Origin: Hominisplanchenecus faecis
GTDB lineage: Bacteria; Bacillota; Clostridia; Lachnospirales; Lachnospiraceae
Reading direction: 5' to 3'
Assembly (NCBI RefSeq): GCF_020687205.1
Contig: NZ_JAJEQE010000013.1
Coordinates: 1 to 64,000 of the forward strand
DNA length: 64,000 bases
Part shown: one piece after another, positions 7,241 through 16,449 of the stretch
How the letters are laid out: the number at the start of each line of letters is the position of its first letter
How positions within the stretch are numbered: the first letter of the stretch is position 1
Notes under the pieces: generated by a model
Seen by the model: the letters and a program-made list of their open reading frames with translations, nothing else
What the model was told of the DNA's origin: nothing
Databases searched by the model: none
Translations under genes and position numbers: made by a program

Positions 7241-8726
7241 GTGTTTTCCTCCTATATTCAAGCGGTGTCATGCCGCATACTTTTTTGAATACGTTTGAAA
7301 AATAAGACAGATTGGTATAGCCGACTTCCGGATAGATTTCAGTCAGTTTTTTATTTTTCAGGATCAGTTGCTTCGCTTTGTCGATGCGGACAGTAGTCAG
7401 CCACTTAACGACCGTCATACCTGTTTCAGCTTTCATAAGACGGTTGAGATGATCAATATTCATGCCGGTATGATCGGCAATTTCTTTTACATTCAGGCAG
7501 TCATTCAAGTAGTTGCGGCGGATATAGCGGATCGCTTCCTGCACCTGTTTCGAATAAGTGTCAAAATGATTTTCATGCATACAGGTAAAAACTTCCTGAA
7601 ATTTTGTCTTAAACCAGAAAAAGATTTCTTCCGCATTTTTCCAGAGTTTCTGATCATCTTCTTTGTATAAGACAAGTGATTGATCACAGAGATCCTTTTC
7701 TTTTTGCACAAGAAAAGAAAGAAACAGATCCGAAATCTCACAAAGCAGATCGTAATCGCAGGAACTGCATATCATGTAGGCAAGATGATCGATCAGTTCG
7801 CTCGTTTTTCGGATATCAAGGCGGTTCAGCGTCTCCAGAATTTCCCCATGTTCGATGATATTTCCGGTATTTTCAGACTCGAATGGCAAAATGATACAGT
7901 CATATTTTCGAAAATATTTGCGTCTGGTGCAGGTATGGTATTTCTCGAACAGGGAAAGAGAATTGGAAATCGTTTCCCGTTCACAGATCGGGATGCCGTA
8001 CATATAAAGTTTCTGCTGATAGAAAATCTGCTGACAGAGATCTTTTGCAAAGTCGGTCAGATCAACACCTGATTTTAAAAGAAGAAGATAACCGGAATCT
8101 TCCGTATGTACCCCGCAGATCATGTAAGGAGAAGCATTTGTCGGTTTTAGGATCACATCCTCACAAGGTTCTTCCTCTTGATATGGAAAATACCTTCCAA
8201 AAGCAGGCAGAATACTTGCCGGTTCCAGAAGAAGCATGGAATATCGATTTGGAAGGATCTCTTCTAATTTCGATAATGCACCGGCACTGTGTGAAGCGAG
8301 TGCAAGATGCAGCTGCCCTTCGTAATAATGCTGTCTTCGTTGTGTCCGTGATTCGAACTCCAGACGGATCCGTTCCAGTTTTTTATCAAATTTTTCCCCT
8401 TTGGTTTCATGCTTTAAGATATAGTCAAAAGCTCCAATCTCGAGGGCATCTTTTACATAATTAAAATTATCATAACTGGAAATAAAGATGATCAGCGTAT
8501 CGGGAGAGACTTCGCGGATCTTGCGTGAAAGCTCAAGTCCGGACATTCCAGGCATCTGAACGTCCGTGATCACGACGTCTGGGCGATGCCTGGAAAATTC
8601 CTGCCAGCCCATAATGCCGTTATTGGCAACGGCACAGAGGGAGAAACCGCGTGCCTCCCAGTCGATCATCGTCTGAAAATATTCTCTTATAATTTTGTTG
8701 TCATCAATAATCAGCGTTTTTATCAT
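7218..8726 (-). CDS. YesN-type response regulator (REC + AraC HTH)
   Basis: This 502-residue cytoplasmic regulator is the partner of the adjacent kinase. The N-terminal receiver domain shows LIIDDNK and VVITDVQMPGMSGLEL, with the phospho-accepting Asp. A long central region follows, then two AraC-type helix-turn-helices at the C-terminus (VKEIADHTGMNIDHLNRLMK and VGYTNLSYFSNVFKK). I place the start at the ATG at 8726 (MIKTLIIDD) because GGAGTGAGG precedes it; an upstream ATG at 8747 lacks a site. A TTGAAT-18-TATAAT promoter lies at 8791-8820. The expected target is the divergent GH3 gene. Confidence 0.92.
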   Translation of the reverse strand: MIKTLIIDDNKIIREYFQTMIDWEARGFSLCAVANNGIMGWQEFSRHRPDVVITDVQMPGMSGLELSRKIREVSPDTLIIFISSYDNFNYVKDALEIGAFDYILKHETKGEKFDKKLERIRLEFESRTQRRQHYYEGQLHLALASHSAGALSKLEEILPNRYSMLLLEPASILPAFGRYFPYQEEEPCEDVILKPTNASPYMICGVHTEDSGYLLLLKSGVDLTDFAKDLCQQIFYQQKLYMYGIPICERETISNSLSLFEKYHTCTRRKYFRKYDCIILPFESENTGNIIEHGEILETLNRLDIRKTSELIDHLAYMICSSCDYDLLCEISDLFLSFLVQKEKDLCDQSLVLYKEDDQKLWKNAEEIFFWFKTKFQEVFTCMHENHFDTYSKQVQEAIRYIRRNYLNDCLNVKEIADHTGMNIDHLNRLMKAETGMTVVKWLTTVRIDKAKQLILKNKKLTEIYPEVGYTNLSYFSNVFKKVCGMTPLEYRRKTLEKETID

Positions 8727-8790
8727 AACCTCACTCCATAAAATCATCCGTGTTTTAAAGATGCCGCATTTTCATCTTCGTAGTAAGTTT

Positions 8791-8820
8791 ATTATATCTT
8801 TTTGTGAGGGGTATATTCAA
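8791..8820 (-). promoter_or_regulatory. Promoter of the two-component operon
   Basis: On the minus strand: -35 TTGAAT (8815-8820), an 18-bp spacer, and a consensus -10 TATAAT (8791-8796). Confidence 0.65.
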
Positions 8821-8978
8821 GAATAAAGACAAAAGAAGCATTGCAAATTTCCCGTGTAAACCCGTTTCGGAAAGGCTTTTTCTAAAAAAACAGCAAAACC
8901 AGAACCGGAAAAAGAAGAACTTCTGAAAATAGAAAAAAACCCACAGAAAAACCGGGAAAAGCACGCAGAAATGCTCAA

Positions 8979-9008
8979 TTGAAGAGAAAAGTAAATTTTA
9001 TTTATAAT
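8979..9008 (+). promoter_or_regulatory. Promoter of the GH3 gene
   Basis: TTGAAG (8979-8984), an 18-bp spacer, then TATAAT (9003-9008), with a leader of about 70 nt ending in AAGGAGG (9066-9072). The A-rich stretch between the divergent promoters (8821-8978) is where an AraC-type activator would be expected to bind; I see no clear repeat there. Confidence 0.65.
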
Positions 9009-9083
9009 AAAGGCACGATACAAAGACGGATCTTCGAACTTCGGGAACCTACAAAACAAAAGGACAAGGAGGACTAAGAAAGA

Positions 9084-12000
9084 ATGAAGAACAAAAAAGT
9101 TTTGGCATTGCTTCTTTCAGCGACGATGGCAGCGGCACCTTGCAGCAGCGTTATGGCAGCTTATACGGATGCACAGCTGGAAGCATTTGGAAACGGAGGG
9201 TACACGGATAATGAAATAGCGAACAACAAAGTTTCGCAGACGATCGCAGAACAGAGTGCGGTACTTCTGAAAAACAATGGTGCACTCCCGATCGCCACTT
9301 CAGACAAACTGAAAAATGTGGCACTTTTCGGAAATGGTGCAACCGGTACCGTAAAAGGCGGAACCGGTTCCGGTATTGTAAACCAGAGAGAACGTGACTG
9401 GATCGACACAGCAATGGAAGCTGCCGGATATAACATTACCACACCGAAAGCTTACCGTGAAGCGGTCGGAAGAGGTGTCGTAGCAACCGGATTTTCCGGA
9501 AGCAAAATGGCAAATGATGTAGAACTTACCGATGAGTGGGTTGAAGAAGCAAAACAGGACACCGATACAGCAATTTACGTATTGGCAAGAAACTGCGGAG
9601 AAGGTCGTGACCGTAAACCGGAAAAAGGTGACTATTATCTCACGGATATTGAACGTCAGAACATCGAAAAGATCGCAAAAAAATTCGAAAAAGTGATCGT
9701 AGTACTGAATACACAGGTTGTTGATGTTTCCTGGATCGATGACATCGACAATATCGATTCTGTACTTTATATCGGATTTGGAGGACAGCGTGCCGGAGCA
9801 GCCTGCGTCAATTTGCTGAACGGTACCGTAAATCCATCCGGTAAACTGAACCTTACCTGGGCAAAAGACATTTATGATTATGCTTCTTCCGATGCAGGAT
9901 TTGGTTCTCTGGACGGAAACACAGCAACCGAATATTACAGCGATGGTATTTACGTTGGTTATCGTTACTTTGATACGTTTGGAAAAGATGTAGCTTATGA
10001 GTTTGGTTACGGACTTTCTTATACGGATTTTGATATCAATGTAGAAGATGTCAGCATCGATGCCGATCAGGTAGGTGTAGATGTTACGGTAACAAACACC
10101 GGTGATGTTACCGGAAAAGAAGTAGTACAGGTTTATTTCTCCGCACCGGACGGTGAGATGGAGAAAGCTTACCAGGAACTGGCAGCGTACGGAAAAACCG
10201 ATGAGCTGAAACCGGGAGAAAAACAGACCCTGCATCTGACTTATGACACGGCAGATATGAGTGCTTACAGTGAAGACAAAGCAGCTTATGTTATGGAAAA
10301 AGGCGAGTACATCGTCCGTGTGGGAGACAGTTCCAGAAATACACATGTTGCAGCCGTAGGTGTGCTGGATGAGGATGTTGTTACAGAGCAGCTCTCCAAT
10401 CAGCTGGAAATGGAAGACGGAGCAGAACTTGATGAACTTTCCAAAGAAGGTGCAACACCGATCACATACGATGGTGAGGCGGAAGAGATCAAAAATGCAG
10501 AAAGAATTGCCATTGATGAAGTAACTTATCAGGGAGACAACGCTTCCAAATATGATGATGAAACCGTAACAACGTATCTGTTTGTAGATGATGCAAAAGA
10601 TTATACAGCAAATGACGAAGTTATTTTACAGACAAAAAAAGTGGCCGGCGTTCTGGAAAACAATACCGGAAAAGGTGGATACAAGACAACGACTTACTCT
10701 GAAAAAGTACAGGAAGTAGCAGATCTTCCGGAAGGTATGACAAAAGATACCGTCACTTTGACCGATGTACTGGAAGGTACGATCTCCATGGAACAGTTTG
10801 TAGCCAGCCTTTCCGTAGAAGAAATGGCAAAACTGGTAAATGGATCGAGCACAAAATCCGTTGGTTATATTTATGATGAAGACGGAAATATTGTTTCTTA
10901 TACACATGCAATGCTTGGAAACGTAGGAAGAAGCACAACAGAGCTGTTTGCTTCCAGACATGTACCGGCACTGGCAAATTGTGACGGACCTGCCGGCATT
11001 CGTTGTGACCAGGACGGTGTTATCAGCCCAAGGATCGATGAGGATAACCGTGTGGGCGGTACTTATTTCTACAGCAAAGATGGTGTAACGATCGCAGATC
11101 AGGATGAAGAAGGAGCAGAAAAATACAATGTGCTTCCGACTGCATTCCCATCCGCAATCAACGTAGCCTGCACATGGGATACCGATCTGATGTATGCTTA
11201 CGGCGAAGGTGTCGGAAAAGAACAGAAAGAATATGGTGCAACGATCTGGTTGGCACCGGGTATGAACATCGTGAAAAACCCGATGGGTGCACGTACTTTT
11301 GAATATTATTCAGAAGATCCGTATCTGACCGGTATCGCAGCAGCAAATGTTGTAAGCGGTGCACAGTCCAACCACGGTGTTGGTGTTACCGTAAAACATT
11401 TCTGGGCAAACAGCCAGGAAGATAACCGAAATGCAGAAAACAACGTGATCAGTGAAAGAACTGCACGCGAAATTTATCTGAAAGGTTTTGAAATCGGCGT
11501 GGAACTTGGGAAACCAATGTGTCTGATGACTTGCTACAACGAAAACAACGGATGGCCGGGCGGAGATTCCTATGATACCTGTACAGATATTGCACGTGGT
11601 GAGTGGGGATTCACCGGATATATCATGACCGACTGGGGCGGCGGACAGTCCTCACCTCATATTTCTATGCATGCAGGAAATGATATGATCAGCCCTGGAA
11701 AGGCTTCCAGCGTAATCACCAATTATCTGGAAGTGCGTAAACCGGAATTTACCGAGGATGGTTATGTTAAAGTAACAGAAACAAGCAGACCTTGGGGAGG
11801 CGTTATCAGAACTGAAAACTGGGGAACTTTTGTACCGAGTAAAGGCGGAAAAGTGACTTATGAAGTGCCGGTTGAAAGTTACTCTGTACTGTCAGAAGAT
11901 ACACTGGATGCTATCTCAAGAGGAGAAGCAAAATTCACACGCTCATCTGAAGGCAATTTCGTAACATGGTATGGATTTAATAACTGTATCGTACTTGGTG

Positions 12001-13199
12001 ATCTGCAGAAATCCGCAGCGAATATCCTGAATGTTATGCTCTATACACAGGATATGCAGCAGCTCTGTGAAGACCTTGATATCGACTATGCAAATACAAA
12101 ATATGCAAAAGCATACTCAGAAGCACAGAATGCACCGATGACAGATGGCTGGACACAGATGACCAAAGATCCGGTACAGAAAACAGAAACAAGCGAAACT
12201 GTAAAAGCAAGCCTGGATCGCCTTATCCAGCTGGTAGAATCTCTGGATTCTGAAGAATACACCGAAGAAAGCTGGAAATCCGTAGAAGAAGCACTGGCAG
12301 CAGCAAAAGAAGTACAGGCGAACGAAAATGCATCTCAGAAAGAAATGAGCGATGCAGTCAACAGCCTGATGAATGCCTTTGGAAATCTGGAATATGCAGT
12401 ACAGAAACTTCATCTTGAAGTCGCAGTAGAAGCAGCAGAAGAAATCCTTGCAAATGCAAAAGATTACAACGGCAATGCAAAAGCACTGAAAGCAGCAGCA
12501 GAAGCAGGCAAACAGGTTCTGGAAAACAAAGATGCAACACAGGAAGAAGTAAATGAAGCAGCAAATGCGATCCTGAGTGAGCTGGCTGCATTAGAAGAAA
12601 AAACAGATGTTTCCTCACTGAAAAATCTGATAGAAGCAGCAAAGAAACTGCTGGACGGCAATTATACAGAGTCTTCTCTGGAAGCACTGAAAGAAGCAAT
12701 CACAAATGCAGAAGATGTACTTGCAAACCCGGACAAGACAGACGCTGAGATGAGCAATGCTTATACACAGATCATCGATGCAGTTATGAACCTTCAGATG
12801 AAAGGCAACAAAGCAGCACTGCAGGCAATGATTAAAAAAGCACAGGAGATCCTGGCAGACAAAGCAGCTTATGTAGCAGCTACCATCGACGGACTGGAAG
12901 AAATCCTGGCAAAAGCAGAAACCGTAAACAACAACGACAACGCTGTTCAGGAAGAAGTAAACGCAGCAGTCAAAGAACTGACCCTGAAAGTTGCACAGGC
13001 ACGCCTGATCGGTGATGTAGACGGCGACGGCAATGTAACAACAAGCGACAGTGCATTCCTCCTTCAGTACGCAGCAGAAACAATAGAACTGAGTGCAGAA
13101 GCACAGGCAAGTGCAGATGTAAACGGCGACGGTGTGGCCGATACAAATGACGCAGCAGAGATCCTGCAGTACGCCGCAGAACAGATCGCATCCTTCTAA
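9084..13199 (+). CDS. Secreted GH3 glycosidase, swapped domains, FIVAR repeats, dockerin
   Basis: This exported protein of 1371 residues has a signal peptide at 1-25 (cleavage near SVMA). The GH3 C-terminal-type domain comes first (AEQSAVLLKNNGALPI, GGTGSG, VNPSGKLNLTW), followed by a fibronectin-III-like part to about 430. The (beta/alpha)8 GH3 domain comes second, with GPAGIRCD, the KHFWANSQEDNR motif and the predicted nucleophile Asp850 in MTDWGGG. From about 1040 to 1305 there are about four FIVAR repeats. Residues 1309-1371 form a type I dockerin with two DVxGDG calcium loops. The substrate is unknown; beta-glucoside or beta-xyloside are guesses. No cohesin or scaffoldin lies in the window. 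The divergent YesM/YesN pair probably regulates it. Confidence 0.92.
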   Translation: MKNKKVLALLLSATMAAAPCSSVMAAYTDAQLEAFGNGGYTDNEIANNKVSQTIAEQSAVLLKNNGALPIATSDKLKNVALFGNGATGTVKGGTGSGIVNQRERDWIDTAMEAAGYNITTPKAYREAVGRGVVATGFSGSKMANDVELTDEWVEEAKQDTDTAIYVLARNCGEGRDRKPEKGDYYLTDIERQNIEKIAKKFEKVIVVLNTQVVDVSWIDDIDNIDSVLYIGFGGQRAGAACVNLLNGTVNPSGKLNLTWAKDIYDYASSDAGFGSLDGNTATEYYSDGIYVGYRYFDTFGKDVAYEFGYGLSYTDFDINVEDVSIDADQVGVDVTVTNTGDVTGKEVVQVYFSAPDGEMEKAYQELAAYGKTDELKPGEKQTLHLTYDTADMSAYSEDKAAYVMEKGEYIVRVGDSSRNTHVAAVGVLDEDVVTEQLSNQLEMEDGAELDELSKEGATPITYDGEAEEIKNAERIAIDEVTYQGDNASKYDDETVTTYLFVDDAKDYTANDEVILQTKKVAGVLENNTGKGGYKTTTYSEKVQEVADLPEGMTKDTVTLTDVLEGTISMEQFVASLSVEEMAKLVNGSSTKSVGYIYDEDGNIVSYTHAMLGNVGRSTTELFASRHVPALANCDGPAGIRCDQDGVISPRIDEDNRVGGTYFYSKDGVTIADQDEEGAEKYNVLPTAFPSAINVACTWDTDLMYAYGEGVGKEQKEYGATIWLAPGMNIVKNPMGARTFEYYSEDPYLTGIAAANVVSGAQSNHGVGVTVKHFWANSQEDNRNAENNVISERTAREIYLKGFEIGVELGKPMCLMTCYNENNGWPGGDSYDTCTDIARGEWGFTGYIMTDWGGGQSSPHISMHAGNDMISPGKASSVITNYLEVRKPEFTEDGYVKVTETSRPWGGVIRTENWGTFVPSKGGKVTYEVPVESYSVLSEDTLDAISRGEAKFTRSSEGNFVTWYGFNNCIVLGDLQKSAANILNVMLYTQDMQQLCEDLDIDYANTKYAKAYSEAQNAPMTDGWTQMTKDPVQKTETSETVKASLDRLIQLVESLDSEEYTEESWKSVEEALAAAKEVQANENASQKEMSDAVNSLMNAFGNLEYAVQKLHLEVAVEAAEEILANAKDYNGNAKALKAAAEAGKQVLENKDATQEEVNEAANAILSELAALEEKTDVSSLKNLIEAAKKLLDGNYTESSLEALKEAITNAEDVLANPDKTDAEMSNAYTQIIDAVMNLQMKGNKAALQAMIKKAQEILADKAAYVAATIDGLEEILAKAETVNNNDNAVQEEVNAAVKELTLKVAQARLIGDVDGDGNVTTSDSAFLLQYAAETIELSAEAQASADVNGDGVADTNDAAEILQYAAEQIASF

Positions 13200-13258
13200 T
13201 ATAAAAGCATAGTGTCTCTATAAAAATTACCTCTAAACCTAATCTAAAAAACAGCATG

Positions 13259-13304
13259 GCTGCAGCTTCAGGAAAACAACATCCCGGAGCTGTAGCTATT
13301 TTTA
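13259..13304 (+). terminator. Terminator of the GH3 gene
   Basis: GCTGCAGCT (13259-13267) pairs with AGCTGTAGC (13288-13296), with one G-U pair, followed by TATTTTTAT. The rest of 13305-13756 carries no gene I can support. It holds a small hairpin CCAGAAA...TTTCTGG (13359-13378) and the palindromic element at 13482-13553. Confidence 0.7.
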
Positions 13305-13481
13305 TAACAAAATTCTTTTATACTGAGACACCTGAATATTTTAACAATACATTTTGCCAGAAAAGCAACCTTTCTGGAGCCATGGCTGCTTTGGTTTTAA
13401 CAATGTGTTTCACCAGCGACACCGCCGTGCCCACGAAACGTTTTCTGCTTTCAGGTATTGGGTGGCTTTGTATCCCCTGGC

Positions 13482-13553
13482 AATGTGCAAAATGAACAAT
13501 TCTCAAGCAGACACTTTTACGTGTCCTGCGGGGAATTTGTTCATTTGCACATT
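13482..13553. repeat. Palindromic intergenic element, AATGTGCAAA ends (copy 1)
   Basis: This is a 72-bp near-complete inverted repeat. It begins AATGTGCAAAATGAACAA and ends with the near-complement TTGTTCATTTGCACATT. An inner hairpin, GCAGACAC with GTGTCCTGC, forms the tip. A related element with the same ends lies at 43990-44092. There is no T-tract after it, so it is not a simple terminator. A MITE-like or REP-like element is my reading. Confidence 0.6.
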
Positions 13554-13756
13554 AAGAAAGAATACAAACATTTCCCCCACTCTGAAACCAGAAAACCAGG
13601 GCACACTTTCTTCACAAAATCACCCCAGACTCATCACATATTTACAACATTTCAAACACAAATCGCAGATATACTGTTAGACATAAAGAACAAGAACAAC
13701 AAACATCAGGCTTCCGAAAAGGAAAACTGGATGAGCAAATACAGGAGGTAGTCATT

Positions 13757-15229
13757 ATGTCAAATATGTATAACTTCGATAACAACAATTACAACAACGA
13801 GAATCACGATGGATTCAATCACTATGAATTTGATGAAAACAACAGCAACACACCGAACCACAGAAAACCAAACGCAAAGATGGTTAAATTTGCAAAGAAA
13901 GTAGGAGCAATCGCATTAAGTGCCGTTCTCTTTGGAGGCGTTGCGGCAGGATCTTATCAGGGAGTAAGTTCTCTGATCGGAACTTCTGCAAAGACGGAAA
14001 CACAGGCAGCGACATCAACAAAGAGCAGTCTTCTGAAAACAACGTCAAGCACAACTTCAAAGGGGACAATGGATGTGACTGACATTGTAAAATCCGCAAT
14101 GCCTTCCATCGTTTCCATCACAAGCAAATCGGTTCAGGAAGTGGAAAATTATTTTGGAATGTTCGGCGGACGTAATTCCATTCAGCAGCAGGAAGTCGAA
14201 AGTGCCGGTTCTGGTATCATCATCGGAAAGAATGACAGCGAATTGCTGATTGCCACCAATAATCATGTAATTGATGGGGCAGAGACGGTTTCGGTATCCT
14301 TTGTAGATAATGAAACTTATGAGGCAACGATCAAAGGAACCGATTCTGATAAAGACCTTGCAGTTGTAGCCGTTCCGCTTTCCAGCATCTCAAGCGATAC
14401 GATGTCGAAGATTTCTGTGGCAACGATCGGTGATTCTTCCAAACTGGAAGTTGGCGAACAGGTTGTAGCCATCGGTAACGCACTTGGATATGGACAGTCC
14501 GTTACAACCGGTATTGTAAGTGCTACAAACCGTACACTGGATTCGGAAGACAGCAGTGAAGCAAGCTATGACGGTATCAGCCTGATCCAGACCGATGCAG
14601 CCATCAACCCTGGCAACAGCGGCGGTGCTCTGCTGAACATGAACGGCGAAGTTATCGGTATCAACTCCGCCAAACTGGCTTCCACCGAAGTAGAAGGTAT
14701 GGGTTATGCAATTTCTATGAACGATGCATATGATACGATTGAAGAGCTGATGAATGAGACGACAAGAACAAAAGTCTCCGATGATGAGAAAGCAAGCCTT
14801 GGCATCTCCGGTACCGGTGTAAGTGATGAGGCAGCAGAAGCTTATGGCATTCCGTCCGGTGTCTTTGTGTCACAGGTAACCGAAGGCGGGGCAGCAGAGC
14901 AGGCAGGTATCACAGCAAACTCGATCATTACTGCATTTGATGGCAAATCCGTCAGCGATATCAGCGAACTGAAAAGTCGTCTGGAATACTATAAAGCAGG
15001 CGAAGAAGTAGAAGTAACCTTACAGGTACCGGATGGCAATGGTTATACGGAAAAAAACATTACCGTCACCCTCGGAAAAGCGGACAGCAGCACAAGCGGA
15101 AGCAGCCTGCAGTCCGGCAGTGACGAAAGTCAGGATCAGAACCAGGGACAGGATCCGTATAATTACGGCGGTTCCGATGACAATTCCGGAAACTATTTCC
15201 GTTTCTCAAACAGCCAGAAAAGCTTTTGA
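13757..15229 (+). CDS. htrA: HtrA/DegP-type serine protease (S1C) with PDZ domain
   Basis: This 490-residue membrane-anchored quality-control protease acts outside the membrane. An Asn-rich cytoplasmic N-terminus (1-40) precedes one TM helix (IGAIALSAVLFGGVAAG region, about 48-68) and a Ser/Thr linker. The trypsin-like domain has an intact triad: His170 (TNNHV), Asp200 (DKDLAVV) and Ser288 (PGNSGGAL). A single PDZ domain lies at about 355-440, followed by a Gly/Ser/Gln/Asp-rich tail. The ATG follows AGGAGG. The gene stands alone between the palindromic element and a terminator. Compare the degenerate paralogue at 49181. Confidence 0.95.
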   Translation: MSNMYNFDNNNYNNENHDGFNHYEFDENNSNTPNHRKPNAKMVKFAKKVGAIALSAVLFGGVAAGSYQGVSSLIGTSAKTETQAATSTKSSLLKTTSSTTSKGTMDVTDIVKSAMPSIVSITSKSVQEVENYFGMFGGRNSIQQQEVESAGSGIIIGKNDSELLIATNNHVIDGAETVSVSFVDNETYEATIKGTDSDKDLAVVAVPLSSISSDTMSKISVATIGDSSKLEVGEQVVAIGNALGYGQSVTTGIVSATNRTLDSEDSSEASYDGISLIQTDAAINPGNSGGALLNMNGEVIGINSAKLASTEVEGMGYAISMNDAYDTIEELMNETTRTKVSDDEKASLGISGTGVSDEAAEAYGIPSGVFVSQVTEGGAAEQAGITANSIITAFDGKSVSDISELKSRLEYYKAGEEVEVTLQVPDGNGYTEKNITVTLGKADSSTSGSSLQSGSDESQDQNQGQDPYNYGGSDDNSGNYFRFSNSQKSF

Positions 15230-15301
15230 ACAGAAAAAATATCTTAAAAATTTTCATACAGCCAAACTACAGATACAAAGTTTGCCCCTGACATTTTATA
15301 A

Positions 15302-15346
15302 CGACCCTTTACAGTACGGCTTTTCAAATGCTATACTGTAGAGGGT
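15302..15346 (+). terminator. Terminator of htrA
   Basis: ACCCTtTACAGTA pairs with TACTGTAgAGGGT, followed by TTTTTT (ending near 15350). It lies between htrA and the lipoprotein gene. Confidence 0.8.
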
Positions 15347-15383
15347 TTTTTGACGAAAAGAAACATAGATGAGGAGTATACTT

Positions 15384-16427
15384 ATGAAGAAAAGATTTGC
15401 GATCATTCTGACAGCGGCAGCTCTTTCCATGACCGGATGCAGTCTGCTTGGGCAGGATACTTACTATATAGATCAGGGAATGGAACAGATAAACAGCGGC
15501 AATTATGAGGAAGCACTGACCAGCTTTTCTTCCGCAGAGCAGGAAGGGAAGCATCTCGTGGAGAGTTACCGCGGCAGCGGCATGGCGTATATGGCACTTG
15601 GAGAATACGACAAGGCGGTAGAGGCGTTTGACCGTGCAGTGGATCTGACAAAAGAGAAGCAGAAAGATGTGAGGAAAGATATTCTGATGTACAAGGCAAC
15701 GGCACTGTATCAGTCCGGCGATTACGAGGGGGCAGCCAAAGTCTGCGATACGATCCAGACTTTCGGGGACAGTGCAGATGCTTATTATCTTCAGGGACTG
15801 TGCTATATGGAGCTGGATGAGAAGGATAAAGCAGGTGTGGACTTTACGACTGCGGTCAAATTATCTCCGCAGGACTACGATCTGCTTCTGAATATTTATG
15901 AATGTTATGATGACAAGAATCTTTCCGCAGAGGGGGATGCTTATCTTCAGCAGGCTCTGGCGATCAACAGCGACGATTCTGAAGATATCTACCAGAAAGC
16001 GAGAATTTATTATTTTCTTGGCGATTATGACGATGCAAAGACAGAGCTGAATAAAATGGCAGACAGCATGGATGAGCGTTCGACCATGCTTCTGTGCAGA
16101 ACTTATATGAAGCAGGATGACACCGCACACGCAAGGCAGCTTTATCAGCAGTACATGGACAAATACGGTGAGACACCGGAGGCATACAATGGCATGGTAC
16201 TGTGTGATATTACGGATGAAAATTATGACAGTGCCCTGGAAAACATCACAAAAGGCCTGGCACTTTCAAACGACAAAGGAAAACAGGATCTGTATTTTAA
16301 CGAGATTGTTGTCTATGAAAAGAAGCTGGATTTTGCGACCGCAAAAGAAAAAGCAGCAGAATATGTGAAAAATTATCCTGCGGACGAGGCGGGTATCCGG
16401 GAAAATAATTTCCTGAAGACCAGATAA
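15384..16427 (+). CDS. TPR-repeat lipoprotein
   Basis: This lipoprotein of about 347 residues is predicted to be anchored on the outer face of the membrane. The signal peptide ends in a lipobox LSMTGC. The mature part is built of tandem tetratricopeptide repeats, for example NYEEALTSFSSAEQEG, EYDKAVEAFDRAVDL, DYEGAAKVCDTIQ, and DYDDAKTELNKMA. Such proteins are scaffolds for protein-protein contacts; no partner can be named. I use the ATG at 15384 (MKKRF) because GAGGAG lies just upstream, not the ATG at 15369. hflX follows 22 bp later and is probably co-transcribed. Confidence 0.85.
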   Translation: MKKRFAIILTAAALSMTGCSLLGQDTYYIDQGMEQINSGNYEEALTSFSSAEQEGKHLVESYRGSGMAYMALGEYDKAVEAFDRAVDLTKEKQKDVRKDILMYKATALYQSGDYEGAAKVCDTIQTFGDSADAYYLQGLCYMELDEKDKAGVDFTTAVKLSPQDYDLLLNIYECYDDKNLSAEGDAYLQQALAINSDDSEDIYQKARIYYFLGDYDDAKTELNKMADSMDERSTMLLCRTYMKQDDTAHARQLYQQYMDKYGETPEAYNGMVLCDITDENYDSALENITKGLALSNDKGKQDLYFNEIVVYEKKLDFATAKEKAAEYVKNYPADEAGIRENNFLKTR

Positions 16428-16449
16428 TTATGCAGAAGGAGGATCATTT

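Noticed and set aside
9300-10346. 348-codon open frame opposite the GH3 gene
   Set aside because: The peptide is low-quality (Cys/Phe/Ile rich), antisense to a confident gene, and without start signals.
12180-13000. Possible DNA tandem repeat
   Set aside because: The periodicity is of FIVAR protein domains; the DNA copies are diverged and in frame.
13256-13751. Overlapping short open frames between the GH3 gene and htrA
   Set aside because: They run across a terminator and a palindromic element in several frames; none has a ribosome site or coding character.
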